A stretch of 35,321 nt of DNA from Candidatus Cybelea palsarum (lineage in GTDB: Bacteria; Vulcanimicrobiota; Vulcanimicrobiia; Vulcanimicrobiales; Vulcanimicrobiaceae). The stretch covers positions 1 through 35,321 of the forward strand of contig PMUK01000071.1 in assembly GCA_003166915.1 (NCBI GenBank). Reading direction: 5' to 3'. The notes beneath the pieces were generated by a model that had not been told where the DNA came from, ran no database searches, and worked only from the letters and a program-made list of their open reading frames with translations. Positions 15,837 to 25,300 of the stretch are shown piece after piece. Numbering within the stretch: the first letter of the stretch is position 1; every line of letters begins with the position of its first letter. The translations under genes were made by a program, and so were the position numbers.

Positions 15837-16819
15837 CCCGGGGCCGTCGCCGGCTCGACGAGGGCCACGATCTCTTCGGGCGATGCGGTTGCAGTTCCGA
15901 GCTTCTCGACGACGACCCCGGCGGCAAAGTTGGCGAGTTGCATTGCCTGCTCGATGGCCGCGCCGGCGGCCAGCGCCAACGCCAGCACGGCAATAACCGT
16001 ATCGCCCGCACCGCTCACATCGTAAACGGTCCTCGCGACTGAGGGAATTCTCAAACGCTGACCGTCGCGTCCAAAGAGCGCCATGCCGTGTTCGCCGCGG
16101 GTAATGACCGCGTACCGGCAATCGAGCATCTCGAGGAGGCGCACGCCGGCCCGTTCTAGGCTCGCATCGTCGACGATGGAAATGCCCGTCATCGTGGATG
16201 CCTCGGCCACATTCGGCGCGACACACGTGACGCCGCGCAGCAATTCTACATTCTGCGGTTTGGGATCCGCCAGTACGAGGGGGCAGATCGACGTCGCCTC
16301 GACGATTTCCCTACAGAGCAACCCTTTGGCGTAGTCGCTCAAAATAACGGCGTCGCAATCCGCCGCGCGCCGGCGAACGAACGCGGCAATCCGTCCGCGG
16401 TCGTCGTCGGGAGGCGGCGCGGTGGACTCCCAATCCGCGCGCACGACTTGCTGATTGTGCGCCACGACTCGAGTCTTTCGCGTGGTTGGCCGATCGGCCA
16501 ACGTGAAGATTCCCGAATCGTCCACGTGCTGTTCTTGCAGCAGGCTACGAACCTGCACGCCGAACGCGTCGTCACCGATCGTTCCCGCAAAAACGACGCC
16601 GGCGTGCAAGGCCCGCAAATTGCTGGCGACGTTACCGGCTCCGCCGAGCGTGAACGAATGGTCGGCGACGGCGACGACGGGCACGGGCGCCTCGGGTGAG
16701 ATGCGCGTGACCGTACCCCAAATCCATTCGTCGATCATCAGGTCGCCGATGACGAGAATCCGGCGTCCCCTCGCACGTTCGAAGAGCGTTCGCGCGTCGG
16801 GTGCCATCAGCGAGGTCAC
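15833..16819 (-). CDS. rfaE1: D-glycero-beta-D-manno-heptose-7-phosphate kinase (RfaE1/HldA)
   Basis: 328-aa PfkB-family sugar kinase, the step before adenylylation. Landmarks are RILVIGDLMIDEWIWG with the substrate-binding Asp, LGGAGNVASNLRAL, and the PfkB signature DVSGAGDTVIAVLALALAAG with the catalytic Asp of GAGD. I took the GTG at 16819, which overlaps the gmhA stop as GTGA and follows AAGGCGG. The ATG at 16807 would give a protein four residues shorter. The frame is open upstream inside gmhA. It lies between gmhA and rfaE2, so the order follows the pathway. Confidence 0.93.
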   Translation of the reverse strand: MTSLMAPDARTLFERARGRRILVIGDLMIDEWIWGTVTRISPEAPVPVVAVADHSFTLGGAGNVASNLRALHAGVVFAGTIGDDAFGVQVRSLLQEQHVDDSGIFTLADRPTTRKTRVVAHNQQVVRADWESTAPPPDDDRGRIAAFVRRRAADCDAVILSDYAKGLLCREIVEATSICPLVLADPKPQNVELLRGVTCVAPNVAEASTMTGISIVDDASLERAGVRLLEMLDCRYAVITRGEHGMALFGRDGQRLRIPSVARTVYDVSGAGDTVIAVLALALAAGAAIEQAMQLANFAAGVVVEKLGTATASPEEIVALVEPATAPG

Positions 16820-17421
16820 GGCAAGCCGCCTTCGAAGATCAAGCGCTGCTCTACTAAGTCGCAGACGATGTGCGCCATGACCTGATGGACTTCTTGGACG
16901 ATCGCTGCGTATCCATCGGGGCCGAGCAGGGTAAGATCGGCATATTCGAGGACCTCGCCGCCACCGTTGCCGGTAAACGCAACCGTCACCGCGCCGCGCC
17001 GCTTCGCGGCTTGCAGCGCGAGCACGACGTTGCGCGAGCTGCCGCTGGTCGTCATGCCGATCAGGACGTCGCCCGGTTGCGCAAACGCTTCCACCTGGCG
17101 AGAGAAGACGAAGTCGTATCCGTAATCGTTGCCGATGCACGTCAGCGTTGACGAGTTAACCGAAAGGGCTTCGCTGTTCAGGCCCGGCCGCTCGCGCAAG
17201 TAACGCCCGGAAAGTTCGGCAGCCATGTGCTGTGCTTCGGCCGCACTGCCCCCATTGCCGCACCACAACACTTTCTTGCCCGCTCGAAGGGCCGCAACGA
17301 CCGCATCGACGATGGCTTCGACTTGCTCGCGATACTGCGGCAGATCGAGAAGCCCGCGCCGGTCGGCGAGCAACTCGTCGAAACCGCGGCGTCCGTGGTA
17401 TCGCGCCATCTGCTCGTTCAC
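16816..17421 (-). CDS. gmhA: D-sedoheptulose-7-phosphate isomerase
   Basis: 201-aa SIS-domain isomerase that makes D-glycero-D-manno-heptose 7-phosphate, the first committed step toward ADP-heptose. The sequence has WCGNGGSAAEAQHMAAELSG near residue 54, TCIGNDYGYDFVFSRQVEAF, and MTTSGSSRNVVLAL, the phosphate-binding loops of the family, with the catalytic Glu and His in AAEAQHMAAEL. A GTG start at 17421 overlaps the accB stop (GTGA). The phosphatase GmhB and the epimerase HldD that would complete the pathway are not in the window. Confidence 0.94.
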   Translation of the reverse strand: MNEQMARYHGRRGFDELLADRRGLLDLPQYREQVEAIVDAVVAALRAGKKVLWCGNGGSAAEAQHMAAELSGRYLRERPGLNSEALSVNSSTLTCIGNDYGYDFVFSRQVEAFAQPGDVLIGMTTSGSSRNVVLALQAAKRRGAVTVAFTGNGGGEVLEYADLTLLGPDGYAAIVQEVHQVMAHIVCDLVEQRLIFEGGLP

Positions 17422-17852
17422 GATTGCTCGATCCAGAAAAGTTCTTCACCCTGGGAGACCAGCTCGCCGTTGCCGGGCACGACGCGCACGATCGTGCCCG
17501 AATAATCGCTCTGAATTTCGTTGAAGAGCTTCATCGCTTCGAGCACGCACAGGACGTCGCCGGTCTCGACCCGGTGGCCGACTTCGACATACGGCGCGGC
17601 ATCGGGTGACGATGCAAGATAGAACACGCCGGTCAATGGCGCCAGCACTTTGGTAACGTTCGGCCCCGCTGCCGGCGCGCTTTCGCCGGCCGATGTGGAG
17701 AAGCTGTCATCCGGCGCCGGCTCGGAACTCGCGCGCGAGAGCTCGTAGATTGCGTCGCCCAGTCTTACCTTAATCGTGTCGAGGGCGTGCTCGTGCATGA
17801 GCGCGAGCAGCTCGTGTAACGTTTGCGTCTCTTCGGCATAGCGCTCGTCCAT
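17418..17852 (-). CDS. accB: Biotin carboxyl carrier protein of acetyl-CoA carboxylase
   Basis: 144-aa carrier protein of fatty-acid initiation. A charged helical N-terminus (residues 1-45) is followed by an Ala/Pro/Ser linker (46-64) and the biotinyl domain, with VLAPLTGVFYLASSP and the target motif EAMK at 105-108 (K108 is biotinylated). The domain is complete through GELVSQGEELFWIE. The expected partner accC (biotin carboxylase) is absent from the neighbourhood, where accB sits between hisS (start TAATG overlap) and gmhA. This separation is unusual but does not affect the call. Confidence 0.93.
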   Translation of the reverse strand: MDERYAEETQTLHELLALMHEHALDTIKVRLGDAIYELSRASSEPAPDDSFSTSAGESAPAAGPNVTKVLAPLTGVFYLASSPDAAPYVEVGHRVETGDVLCVLEAMKLFNEIQSDYSGTIVRVVPGNGELVSQGEELFWIEQS

Positions 17853-19126
17853 TACAGTCCGGCTTCTACGAGGAGCTCGACAAGGACTCTTATCGAACCG
17901 AATGGCACTCGGCGATCGCTTCGGTGCTCCAGGTCCCGCAACACCGCCTCGCCCGCGGCGAGCTCGTCGCTCCCGAGAATCAACGCATAGCGCGCCCGGT
18001 TACGGTCCGCGATCTTCAACTGAGCGAGCAGCTTACGCTCGAGATAGTCGGCATAGGTAGGCGCCTCAAGCGTACGACGCAGCTCCGCGACGATCGGCGC
18101 CAGGACCGTGCGCGCTTGCGCTCCCAGCGCGATGGCTTGGAGGCCGCGTCGCGGACCTTGTGCTTGCGCGTCGCGGGCCTGCAGCATCATGAGGAAGCGT
18201 TCCATGCCAAGAGCGAAGCCGACCGCAGGCACCTCCGGGCCGCCAAGCGATTGCACTAAGCCATCGTACCGGCCGCCGCCGCAAACGCTGCTTTGCGCGC
18301 CGAGTACGCTCGATGTGATCTCGAAAACGGTTCTTCCGTAGTAATCGAGTCCGCGCACGATGCGCGGGTTGATCGTATACGGAATGCCGGCCAAATCGAG
18401 ATACGATTTGAGCGCGTCAAAGTGCTCCCGGCAGGGCGCGCAGAGAAACGATTCTAATGCCGGCGCGCTTTGCACGTACGGAACGTCCGCCGGATCCTTG
18501 CTGTCGAGCAAACGCAGCGGGTTGCGCTCAATCCGCAGTCGCGATTCCTCACTGAGCCGCGCCAAGTGCGGACTGAAGTGCGCGACCAGCGCGTCGCGAT
18601 AGGCCGGCCGGCAGCGCTCGTCACCGATCGAGTTGAGGTTGAGCACAGCGTCGCCGATCCCATATCCGCGCACCAGCTCCCATGCGAGCGAGATCACTTC
18701 CAAGTCCGCTTCGGGACCCGGAAAACCAAAACACTCGACGCCGAACTGATGCGATTGGCGGTAGCGGCCCTTCTGCGGACGCTCGTAGCGAAAGATCGGT
18801 CCGATGTAATAGAGGCGCAGCGGCCCGAGCGCAAAGAGATGATGTTCGAGCGCGGCGCGGACCACCGGCGCGGTCCATTCCGGGCGCAGCGTCAAACTAC
18901 GGCCGGAGCGGTCGGCGAACGTATACATCTCTTTTTCCACGATGTCGGTCTGCGCGCCGACGCCTCGGACGAAGAGGTCGGTCGACTCGAAGACCGGCGT
19001 GCGAATCTCGCCGTAGCCGAAACGCGCCGCGAGAACGTGTATCCGTGCTTCGAGCTCGTTCCAGCGCCCCGACTCGGGAGGAACGAAGTCCTGGGTGCCG
19101 CGCGGGGCGCCAAAGTTATCCGGCAT
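17852..19126 (-). CDS. hisS: Histidyl-tRNA synthetase
   Basis: 424-aa class IIa synthetase. It contains GAPRGTQDFVPPESG, motif 2 (YYIGPIFRYERPQKGRYRQ), HQFGVECFGFPGPEAD, the histidine-specific RGLDYYGRTVFEI and the GGGRYDGL motif, then a C-terminal anticodon-binding domain from about residue 325. I chose the ATG at 19126 because it places MPDNFGAPRGTQD at the N-terminus; a GTG at 19174 would add 16 residues with little family likeness. It is first in a long minus-strand run that ends in aspS, and it is divergent from the membrane protein at 19190, so the 63-bp gap should contain both promoters. Confidence 0.94.
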   Translation of the reverse strand: MPDNFGAPRGTQDFVPPESGRWNELEARIHVLAARFGYGEIRTPVFESTDLFVRGVGAQTDIVEKEMYTFADRSGRSLTLRPEWTAPVVRAALEHHLFALGPLRLYYIGPIFRYERPQKGRYRQSHQFGVECFGFPGPEADLEVISLAWELVRGYGIGDAVLNLNSIGDERCRPAYRDALVAHFSPHLARLSEESRLRIERNPLRLLDSKDPADVPYVQSAPALESFLCAPCREHFDALKSYLDLAGIPYTINPRIVRGLDYYGRTVFEITSSVLGAQSSVCGGGRYDGLVQSLGGPEVPAVGFALGMERFLMMLQARDAQAQGPRRGLQAIALGAQARTVLAPIVAELRRTLEAPTYADYLERKLLAQLKIADRNRARYALILGSDELAAGEAVLRDLEHRSDRRVPFGSIRVLVELLVEAGL

Positions 19127-19189
19127 GCCGCCGACCGGTTCGCCGGGTCGATTGACTAGCCATTGCGGCGGCACGCGTGATGGTTGCCA

Positions 19190-20323
19190 GTGCGTATCGC
19201 ACTCTATGCAGGCGCACTACTCGCCCTTGCAACCCTCTTCACGCCGGACACCCTGCGCTGCGCGCTGGCAACGTCGGCGAGCGCTCTTTTTGAAGCCGCA
19301 CCATTCTTGCTCGCCGGCATCATTGCCGGACGCCTCTTACGCCATTCCAATGCGATGGCGTATCTCGGTTGCGGTTGCGCGGCCGGACCATCGGCCCGCT
19401 CACTTCCCGCGGCCGCGGCGACGTGGCTACTCTTCGGTCCGCTCGTCGCCGCCGCGCGGTTTGGCGCCGGGGTCGCGGTTGCGCGTTTGCTTCGCCACGT
19501 AGATCGCCGGCCCGGCTGCCCGCAACCGGCGGATCTGCTCGGTGAGTTTGCCACGCTTCTTCCACCGGCAATCCTCGCCGGTGCCGCGACGCAGTTCGCG
19601 GCCGCAGTTGACCCGGCAAAGCTTCCACCGATGCTCAGCGCAGCGGCAGGCGCGATGCTCGGCTTTACGACGGCGCCCTGCGGGCTTGGGGCCATAGCGG
19701 TGGCGGGCGCATTGCGCGTACAAGCTCCAATCGCGGCGGCGGCCTTTCTCTCCGTGGCCGGAATCATCGACCTGCGTGCGTTTCGGCGGCAGACGCACTC
19801 GGACAAGGGCCACGATGCGCTCGCCTACGCGCTCTTAGCCGCAGCGTTTACAATCGTCGCGTCACGGCGCGGAGACGCGCTCGTCCATCCCGCAATCGCA
19901 CCCCTGATGGCGGCGTGCGCCGCCGTGGCACTGATCTGCGCGATCGCGTATCGACGCGAGCAAAGCCCGGCGCGGCGATGCGCGCCCGTTTTGATGCTGG
20001 CCGGCGCGATGATCGGCGCTCCGCCGCCGCAATACCACGCCACCGAAACGACGCTCGCCGATCTCTTTGCGGGCGAGCACTTGACGTTCACCGGAACGCT
20101 CGCGCGCAGCGGGGCGGAGAGCGCTCTGGTGCGTTACGCAATAACGTGCTGTCGCGCCGATGCGGCTCCCGTCGTCGTCCGTCTCGATCGCGCCCCCCGC
20201 TTCGCGACGGGCAGCTGGCTGCGCGTGGACGGACGGATCGAGAGCGTCGGGGGGAACCTTCTTCTGGTTGCCGGCAGCGCGCAACGCATCGCGCCGCCTA
20301 CCGATCCCTTCATCTATCGCTAA
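19190..20323 (+). CDS. Permease-like membrane protein with YcgQ/DUF1980-like C-terminus
   Basis: About 377 aa with seven to nine hydrophobic segments. The first 260 residues resemble DUF318/ArsP-like permeases: LFEAAPFLLAGIIAGRLL near 35, YLGCGCAAGPSARSLPAAAATW near 60, and GFTTAPCGLGAIAVAGAL near 160, at the places where such permeases keep their Cys/Pro motifs. The last 110 residues, after the final hydrophobic stretch, include ALVRYAITCCRADAAPVVVRL and GSWLRVDGRIE, very like the C-terminal domain of YcgQ (TIGR03943). In Bacillus the two are separate neighbouring genes, ycgR and ycgQ. A TTG two codons earlier is an alternative start. Substrate, possibly a metal or metalloid, is unknown. Divergent from hisS; its stop overlaps the VOC gene stop. 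Confidence 0.5.
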   Translation: MRIALYAGALLALATLFTPDTLRCALATSASALFEAAPFLLAGIIAGRLLRHSNAMAYLGCGCAAGPSARSLPAAAATWLLFGPLVAAARFGAGVAVARLLRHVDRRPGCPQPADLLGEFATLLPPAILAGAATQFAAAVDPAKLPPMLSAAAGAMLGFTTAPCGLGAIAVAGALRVQAPIAAAAFLSVAGIIDLRAFRRQTHSDKGHDALAYALLAAAFTIVASRRGDALVHPAIAPLMAACAAVALICAIAYRREQSPARRCAPVLMLAGAMIGAPPPQYHATETTLADLFAGEHLTFTGTLARSGAESALVRYAITCCRADAAPVVVRLDRAPRFATGSWLRVDGRIESVGGNLLLVAGSAQRIAPPTDPFIYR

Positions 20324-20703
20324 CGAGGCTCCAAGAGCTCGACCGGGATGCCGTTTGGATCCTCTACGAAGGCGATCGCGCGGGTACCGCCGGGAGATTT
20401 GTAGACGTCTTTGAGAATCGTCACGCCTTTGGCTCGCAGTGCATCGACGTACTCGCGAAGGTTGCCGTCGGCTTCGAGGGCCAGGTGTTCGTAGCGGTTG
20501 CCCAACGCATACGGAGGATGCTCTTCCAAGTCGTAAACGAGCTCGATGTACGAGTTCCAATCGTTTCCCACAAACGCCATGTCCGCATTGCCGGGATAGT
20601 GAAACGGGCCGTCGAGTAAGCGCAATCCGAGCTTCTCCGTGTAAAAATCAATCGACTCTTTCATGTCATTGACGAAGATCGAAGTGTGAAGGAAACGCGG
20701 CAT
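20320..20703 (-). CDS. VOC-superfamily protein, lactoylglutathione lyase-like
   Basis: 127-aa single-module metalloenzyme of the glyoxalase I fold. The sequence has FLHTSIFVNDMKESIDFYTEKLGL at the N-terminus (metal His6), YIELVYDLE with a metal Glu, RYEHLALEAD with a second His, and FVEDPNGIPVELLEP with the last Glu. Together these make the usual four-ligand set of glyoxalase I (GloA). It would detoxify methylglyoxal conjugates, but the thiol used by this organism is not known. The start ATG follows AGGAG at 8-bp spacing and is 18 bp downstream of purH, so the two are probably co-transcribed. Stop codons of this gene and the plus-strand permease overlap by 4 bp. Confidence 0.82.
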   Translation of the reverse strand: MPRFLHTSIFVNDMKESIDFYTEKLGLRLLDGPFHYPGNADMAFVGNDWNSYIELVYDLEEHPPYALGNRYEHLALEADGNLREYVDALRAKGVTILKDVYKSPGGTRAIAFVEDPNGIPVELLEPR

Positions 20704-20721
20704 TCAAAAACTCCTCGTGAC

Positions 20722-22305
20722 CTAGTGTAAGAAGTAGCGGTAGCTCGAAAAAACTAGCGCGACGTCGAGGCGATCGGCCGCCGAGACCACTTCACCGTCT
20801 CTAACCGATCCGCCAGGCGCAATAATCGCCGCGCATCCACCGGCAACGGCCGCTTCCAAACCGTCGGCAAACGGAAAGAACCCGTCGCTGGCGCACGCGG
20901 CGCCTTTGGCATGGTCGCCGGCGCGCTGCGACGCGATCTGCACCGCGCTCACCCGGTTTGTCTGCCCCGCGCAGATTCCACGGGTCGTTCCGCCGTCAAC
21001 GATCACGATGCCGTTGCTTTTTACGTGCCGCACGACATCCCAAGCAAACGCCAGATCATGCCATTGCTGCGGGCTTGGTTGCCGCCGGCTGACGACGCGC
21101 CATTCTTCCGCTGGTGCGGCCGGATCGTCGTTTTCCGCGAGAACGCCGCCAAGCGCACTTCGGAGGCGCAGCTCGTGCGCCAGCTCGTCGGGGAGCGATT
21201 TCCCAAAGCGCATAATTCGAAGGTTCTTTTTTTGCTTGAGGAGGTCGAGCGCATCCGAATCGAAGTCCGGCGCGGCGACGATCTCGAGAAAGTACCGGCC
21301 GAGCGCTTGCGCAGCAGCGGCGTCGATTGGAGCGTCGGCTGCAACGATTCCCCCGAATGCCGAAACCGGATCGGCCTCGAGCGCTTCTCGAACGGCCAAG
21401 CCGACGTGCGAACGTTGGGCGACGCCGCAGGGAACGGTATGCTTCACCACGGCCGCGCGAATGAAGCGTTCGCGATCGCTTCCGAACTCGGCGCCGAGCG
21501 GGGCCCGGGAGAGGAGCCGCAACGTCGCATCGAGATCGAGTAAATTATTATAGGAAAGCGCCTTTCCGTGGAGCTGCTCGGGCAGACGCTCGGGCCGGTC
21601 GAGGTAGAACGCCGCGCGCTCCTGCGGATTCGTGCCGTACCGCAAACGTTTGGCAAGGGGCAACGTCAGCGCCAGAGCGCCGGGGAGCTCGCTGGGCAAG
21701 ATTTCCCCCGCTGCCGCCAGGTAGTGCGAAATTGCAACGTCATACTCCGCGGTTCGTTCGTAGGCCGCGATTGCATACTTGCGGCGCAGCGCCGGCGGCA
21801 GGTCGCCCGACTCGATCGCGACTCGATATTCCGCATACTGTGAAGGATGCGTTAGGACGGCGACGTGCTTGAAGTTTTTGGCCGCAGCTCTCAACAACGC
21901 AACGCCCCCGATATCGATCTGCTCGATCGCTTCTTCTTCCGTCGTGCCGGGGCGCGCGACCGTCGCTTCAAAAGGATAGAGGTTCACGACGACCGCGCAG
22001 ATTTCCGCAATCGCGTATTTTTGCGCTTGTGATTTGTGCTCGCGATCGTTTCGATCGAAGAGTATCGCGCCGAAAATCTTGGGATGCAGAGTCTTGACGC
22101 GGCCGCCAAAGAGCGCCGGAAAACCGGTGACGTCCTCAACGTCTCTGGCCCGTACGCCCTGCTGCGCTAAGAATGCTCGCGTTCCACCCGTGGCGTAAAT
22201 TTCGATGCCGAGCCGCTCGAGCGCACGGGCCAGCTCCGCCGAACCGGTCTTGTCGAAAACAGAGATGAGTGCTGCGCGTCGCGTCGCCGCCGGGGCGTCA
22301 GGCAA
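20722..22305 (-). CDS. purH: Bifunctional AICAR formyltransferase / IMP cyclohydrolase
   Basis: 527-aa enzyme for the last two steps of IMP synthesis. The N-terminal cyclohydrolase domain has ALISVFDKTGSAELARALE, ATGGTRAFL, GGRVKTLHPKI and DIGGVALLRAAAKN. The C-terminal transferase domain has RYGTNPQERAAFY, YNNLLDLDAT, AVVKHTVPCGVA with the catalytic Lys-His pair, and SAFGGIVAA. I chose the TTG at 22305, which overlaps the smc stop (TTGCCTGA) and puts RRAALISVFDKTG at the normal distance from the N-terminus. The frame is open for 83 further codons inside smc, which are unlike PurH. Expression therefore likely depends on coupling to smc. Confidence 0.94.
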   Translation of the reverse strand: MPDAPAATRRAALISVFDKTGSAELARALERLGIEIYATGGTRAFLAQQGVRARDVEDVTGFPALFGGRVKTLHPKIFGAILFDRNDREHKSQAQKYAIAEICAVVVNLYPFEATVARPGTTEEEAIEQIDIGGVALLRAAAKNFKHVAVLTHPSQYAEYRVAIESGDLPPALRRKYAIAAYERTAEYDVAISHYLAAAGEILPSELPGALALTLPLAKRLRYGTNPQERAAFYLDRPERLPEQLHGKALSYNNLLDLDATLRLLSRAPLGAEFGSDRERFIRAAVVKHTVPCGVAQRSHVGLAVREALEADPVSAFGGIVAADAPIDAAAAQALGRYFLEIVAAPDFDSDALDLLKQKKNLRIMRFGKSLPDELAHELRLRSALGGVLAENDDPAAPAEEWRVVSRRQPSPQQWHDLAFAWDVVRHVKSNGIVIVDGGTTRGICAGQTNRVSAVQIASQRAGDHAKGAACASDGFFPFADGLEAAVAGGCAAIIAPGGSVRDGEVVSAADRLDVALVFSSYRYFLH

Positions 22306-25300
22306 CCGACATCTCCGCTTGCGCCGCGAGCTCTGCGGAAACGATCGCGCTGACTCCGGCTTCTTTGGTCGTGACGCCGTACAGACGATCGGCACTCTCC
22401 ATAGTCTTCTTATTGTGCGTGACGATGAGCATTTGAGACTTTGCGGCGAACTCGCGCACCATCTGGCAGAACCGCTCGATGTTCGCATCGTCAAGGGCGG
22501 CGTCCACCTCGTCGAGCAGATAGAACGGCGCGGGCTTGATCTCGATGAGGGCAAAAATCAAAGCCGCAGCGGTCATGGCGCGCTCGCCGCCCGAGAGCGC
22601 GGCCAGCGGCATCTGTTTTTTGCCCGGCGGCTGCACCGCGATCTCAATGCCGGTTTCCGAAAGGTTGGCGGGCTCCGTCTGCCACATCTTGGCCTGGCCG
22701 CCCGCAAAAAGCCGTCCGTACATTGTCGAGAAGGCGGCGGCCACACGCTCGAAGGTCGCATTGAACTGCGCTTGACTCTCCCGTTCGATCTCTTGGATTG
22801 ACTCGAGCAGCGTCGCTCGCGCTTTTGCGAGATCCTCGAGCTGCACGCGCAGGAACTCCTCGCGTTGCGCGACGTCGTCGCGCTCGGCCTCCGCGTTGAG
22901 GTTGACGTTCGATTCCAAACGCGCGAGGTCGTCGCGCAGCCGTGGGAGCTCTTCGACGACCGCATCGGCTTCGTCCCGATACCGGCTCTCCACGTCGGCG
23001 CATTCTTCATTCGTGGCCGGATGCTGCGCGAACTGCGAGACCAGCATTCCGAGTTCGGCTTCGATCTGCGCCAATCGCGTGCGGTGACGCTCGCCGCCGG
23101 CGGCGGCGTCGCGCTCTTCCTGTTCGGCCAGCCGCAGCTCCGATTCGACGCGAGCCTGTCCCGTCACGAGTTCTTCACGCTCTTTGCGAGATTGCTCGAG
23201 CCGCGCGTCGAGCGAAACAACGCCGCGCCACAAACCTTCGAGATGAAGGTGCGCGCTGCGGGTTTCTTCCATCAGCAAAGCGATCTCGGCCAGCATGCGC
23301 TCCCGTGCCGAGCCGGCGCGCGCGCGATCCTGATCGAGCATTCCGAGCCTCGCATTGGCCGCATCCCTTTCGGCGGCGAGCCCGCCGGCTCGCTCGCGCA
23401 AATCGGCGGCGTGCGCGCTCGTCGCGGTCTGCGCCGTTTGCGCGGCCGCAATCTCCTCACGGACGCGTGCAAGCTCGGTTTCCAAGCGTAGCCGTTCGTC
23501 GTCGCTTTTCTGGGCTTCTGGGTCGCTGCGCTCGTACTCGCGCTGCAACTCTCGAGATCGCAGGACCTGCGCGTGAAGGGAAGCCGTCGCGGCGCGCGCC
23601 GTTTCGAGCTCGGCCTGCGTGCGCTCGACCTCTTCGGTAAGGGCCGCGGTTTGCGCGCGCAGGCCGACGAGTTGCGATTCTGCGCGCGCCTGCCGCTCGC
23701 GCGCCGCGTCGCGTTCTCCAATGGCAGCGTGGGCTCGAGCCTGAGCTCCTCGCAGGGCCTGCTCGGACTCGTCGAGTCGCAGCCGCATGTCCGCCAACGC
23801 TTCGCGAAGACTCGCAGCCAGAAATCGCCGGGAAAGGATTGAGCGCTCGCGCGCAAACCGGCCGCCGGTAATCGCACCGCCTCCGGTGATTTGCTCGCCG
23901 CTCAGCGTCACGATCGTGTCTCGCACGCCGCGCTCTCGGACGAGCTCGATGCCGGTCTCGAGCCGATCGACGATCAAAACGTTCCCAACCAAAAAGTTGA
24001 CGATGCTCGCGTAGCGCGGCGCCGTCTGCAGCAGCGTGTGCGCGTAGCCGAGAACTCCGGGCACGGCGGCCAGCCCAGATTCGAGATTTCGGCCTTGGCG
24101 ATCGGAGAGCGTATCGAGCGGCAGAAAAGTTGCGCGGCCGGCCTCCTTGCGATTGAGAAATTCAACGCACCGTTCGGCATCCTCCGAGGTCGTCGTGACG
24201 ACGTTGGAAAGCCGAGCGCCGAAAGCAACGTCCATCGCGCGAGCGTACCGCTCTTGCGTCGTAATGAGATTCGAAACGATGTCCTCGATCCCGTGCAGCT
24301 CGCCGCGTTGCCGCGCTTCGACGACTGCGCGCGTTCCGGGAACGTGCCCCTCGAGCGAGTTTTCCAGCTCTTCGATGGTGTGCAGGCGCGATTGCGCCGC
24401 TGCGACGTCGCCGGTTTGATCGCGATGAGCGCCCAGCGCCGCCACGACTTCCTCTTGGGCGGCAGCGGCCTGGAGCTCCGCATTCTCCGCGCTACCGCGC
24501 GCATCGAGCAACTCTCCTTCGAGCGCTGCGATGTGGCGGCGGCTTTCGCGGTGACGGTGTGATGCCCCACCCGCCGCAATCTCGAGTTGCTCTGCGCGCT
24601 CGCGGGCAGTCTGCTCTTCTCGCTCGAGGCGCTCGACTTCGGTGCGACGCGTTTGTGCTTGAACTCGCCGCTCCGCCTTGCGGGTTGCCAGCTCCGTCGC
24701 GCCGGCTTCGACCTCGCGCAGCTCGGTAAAAACCTTTTCGAGCTGCGCGCGAGCCTGCGAGAGCGTCGCTTGCGCCTCGAGCTCGCGCTCGCGCGCTTCT
24801 TCCAACGCGTGCGATAGCGGCGCGAGCCGTGCCTCCAGCTGATCCATCGCCGTAACGAGCAGCGCGCGCTCTCCAAGCACCCGCGCGGCGTCCTCCGAGG
24901 TTTGCGTCGATTGTCGCTCGAGCGCCTCGCGGCGCGCGAGCGCGGCGGCGTACTCTGCTTCGACGCGTGCGACGTCGTTGCGCTCGCTTTGTGACTTCGA
25001 GCGCAACTCTTCGAGCTGCAGTTCGCACCGGTAGAGCTGGGTTCGCAGGCGCGTGATTTCCGCGCCTAGCGTTGCAGCCTTTGCGGCGGCCGCCGCGCGC
25101 TGCTCCTCGCCTCGCTCTAGCTCGTCACGTAACGAGACCCTTTCGGCGCGGCGCGACGCGCCGGCCCGCAGGTAACCGAGGATTTCCAGATCGCGCAGAC
25201 GCGCGCTGACGCGGCGGTAGCGCTTCGCCCGGCGAAGTTGACTCTCCAACTCCGGAATTCGACGTTCCAGCTCCGCAATAAGATCGCTGATGCGAATGGC

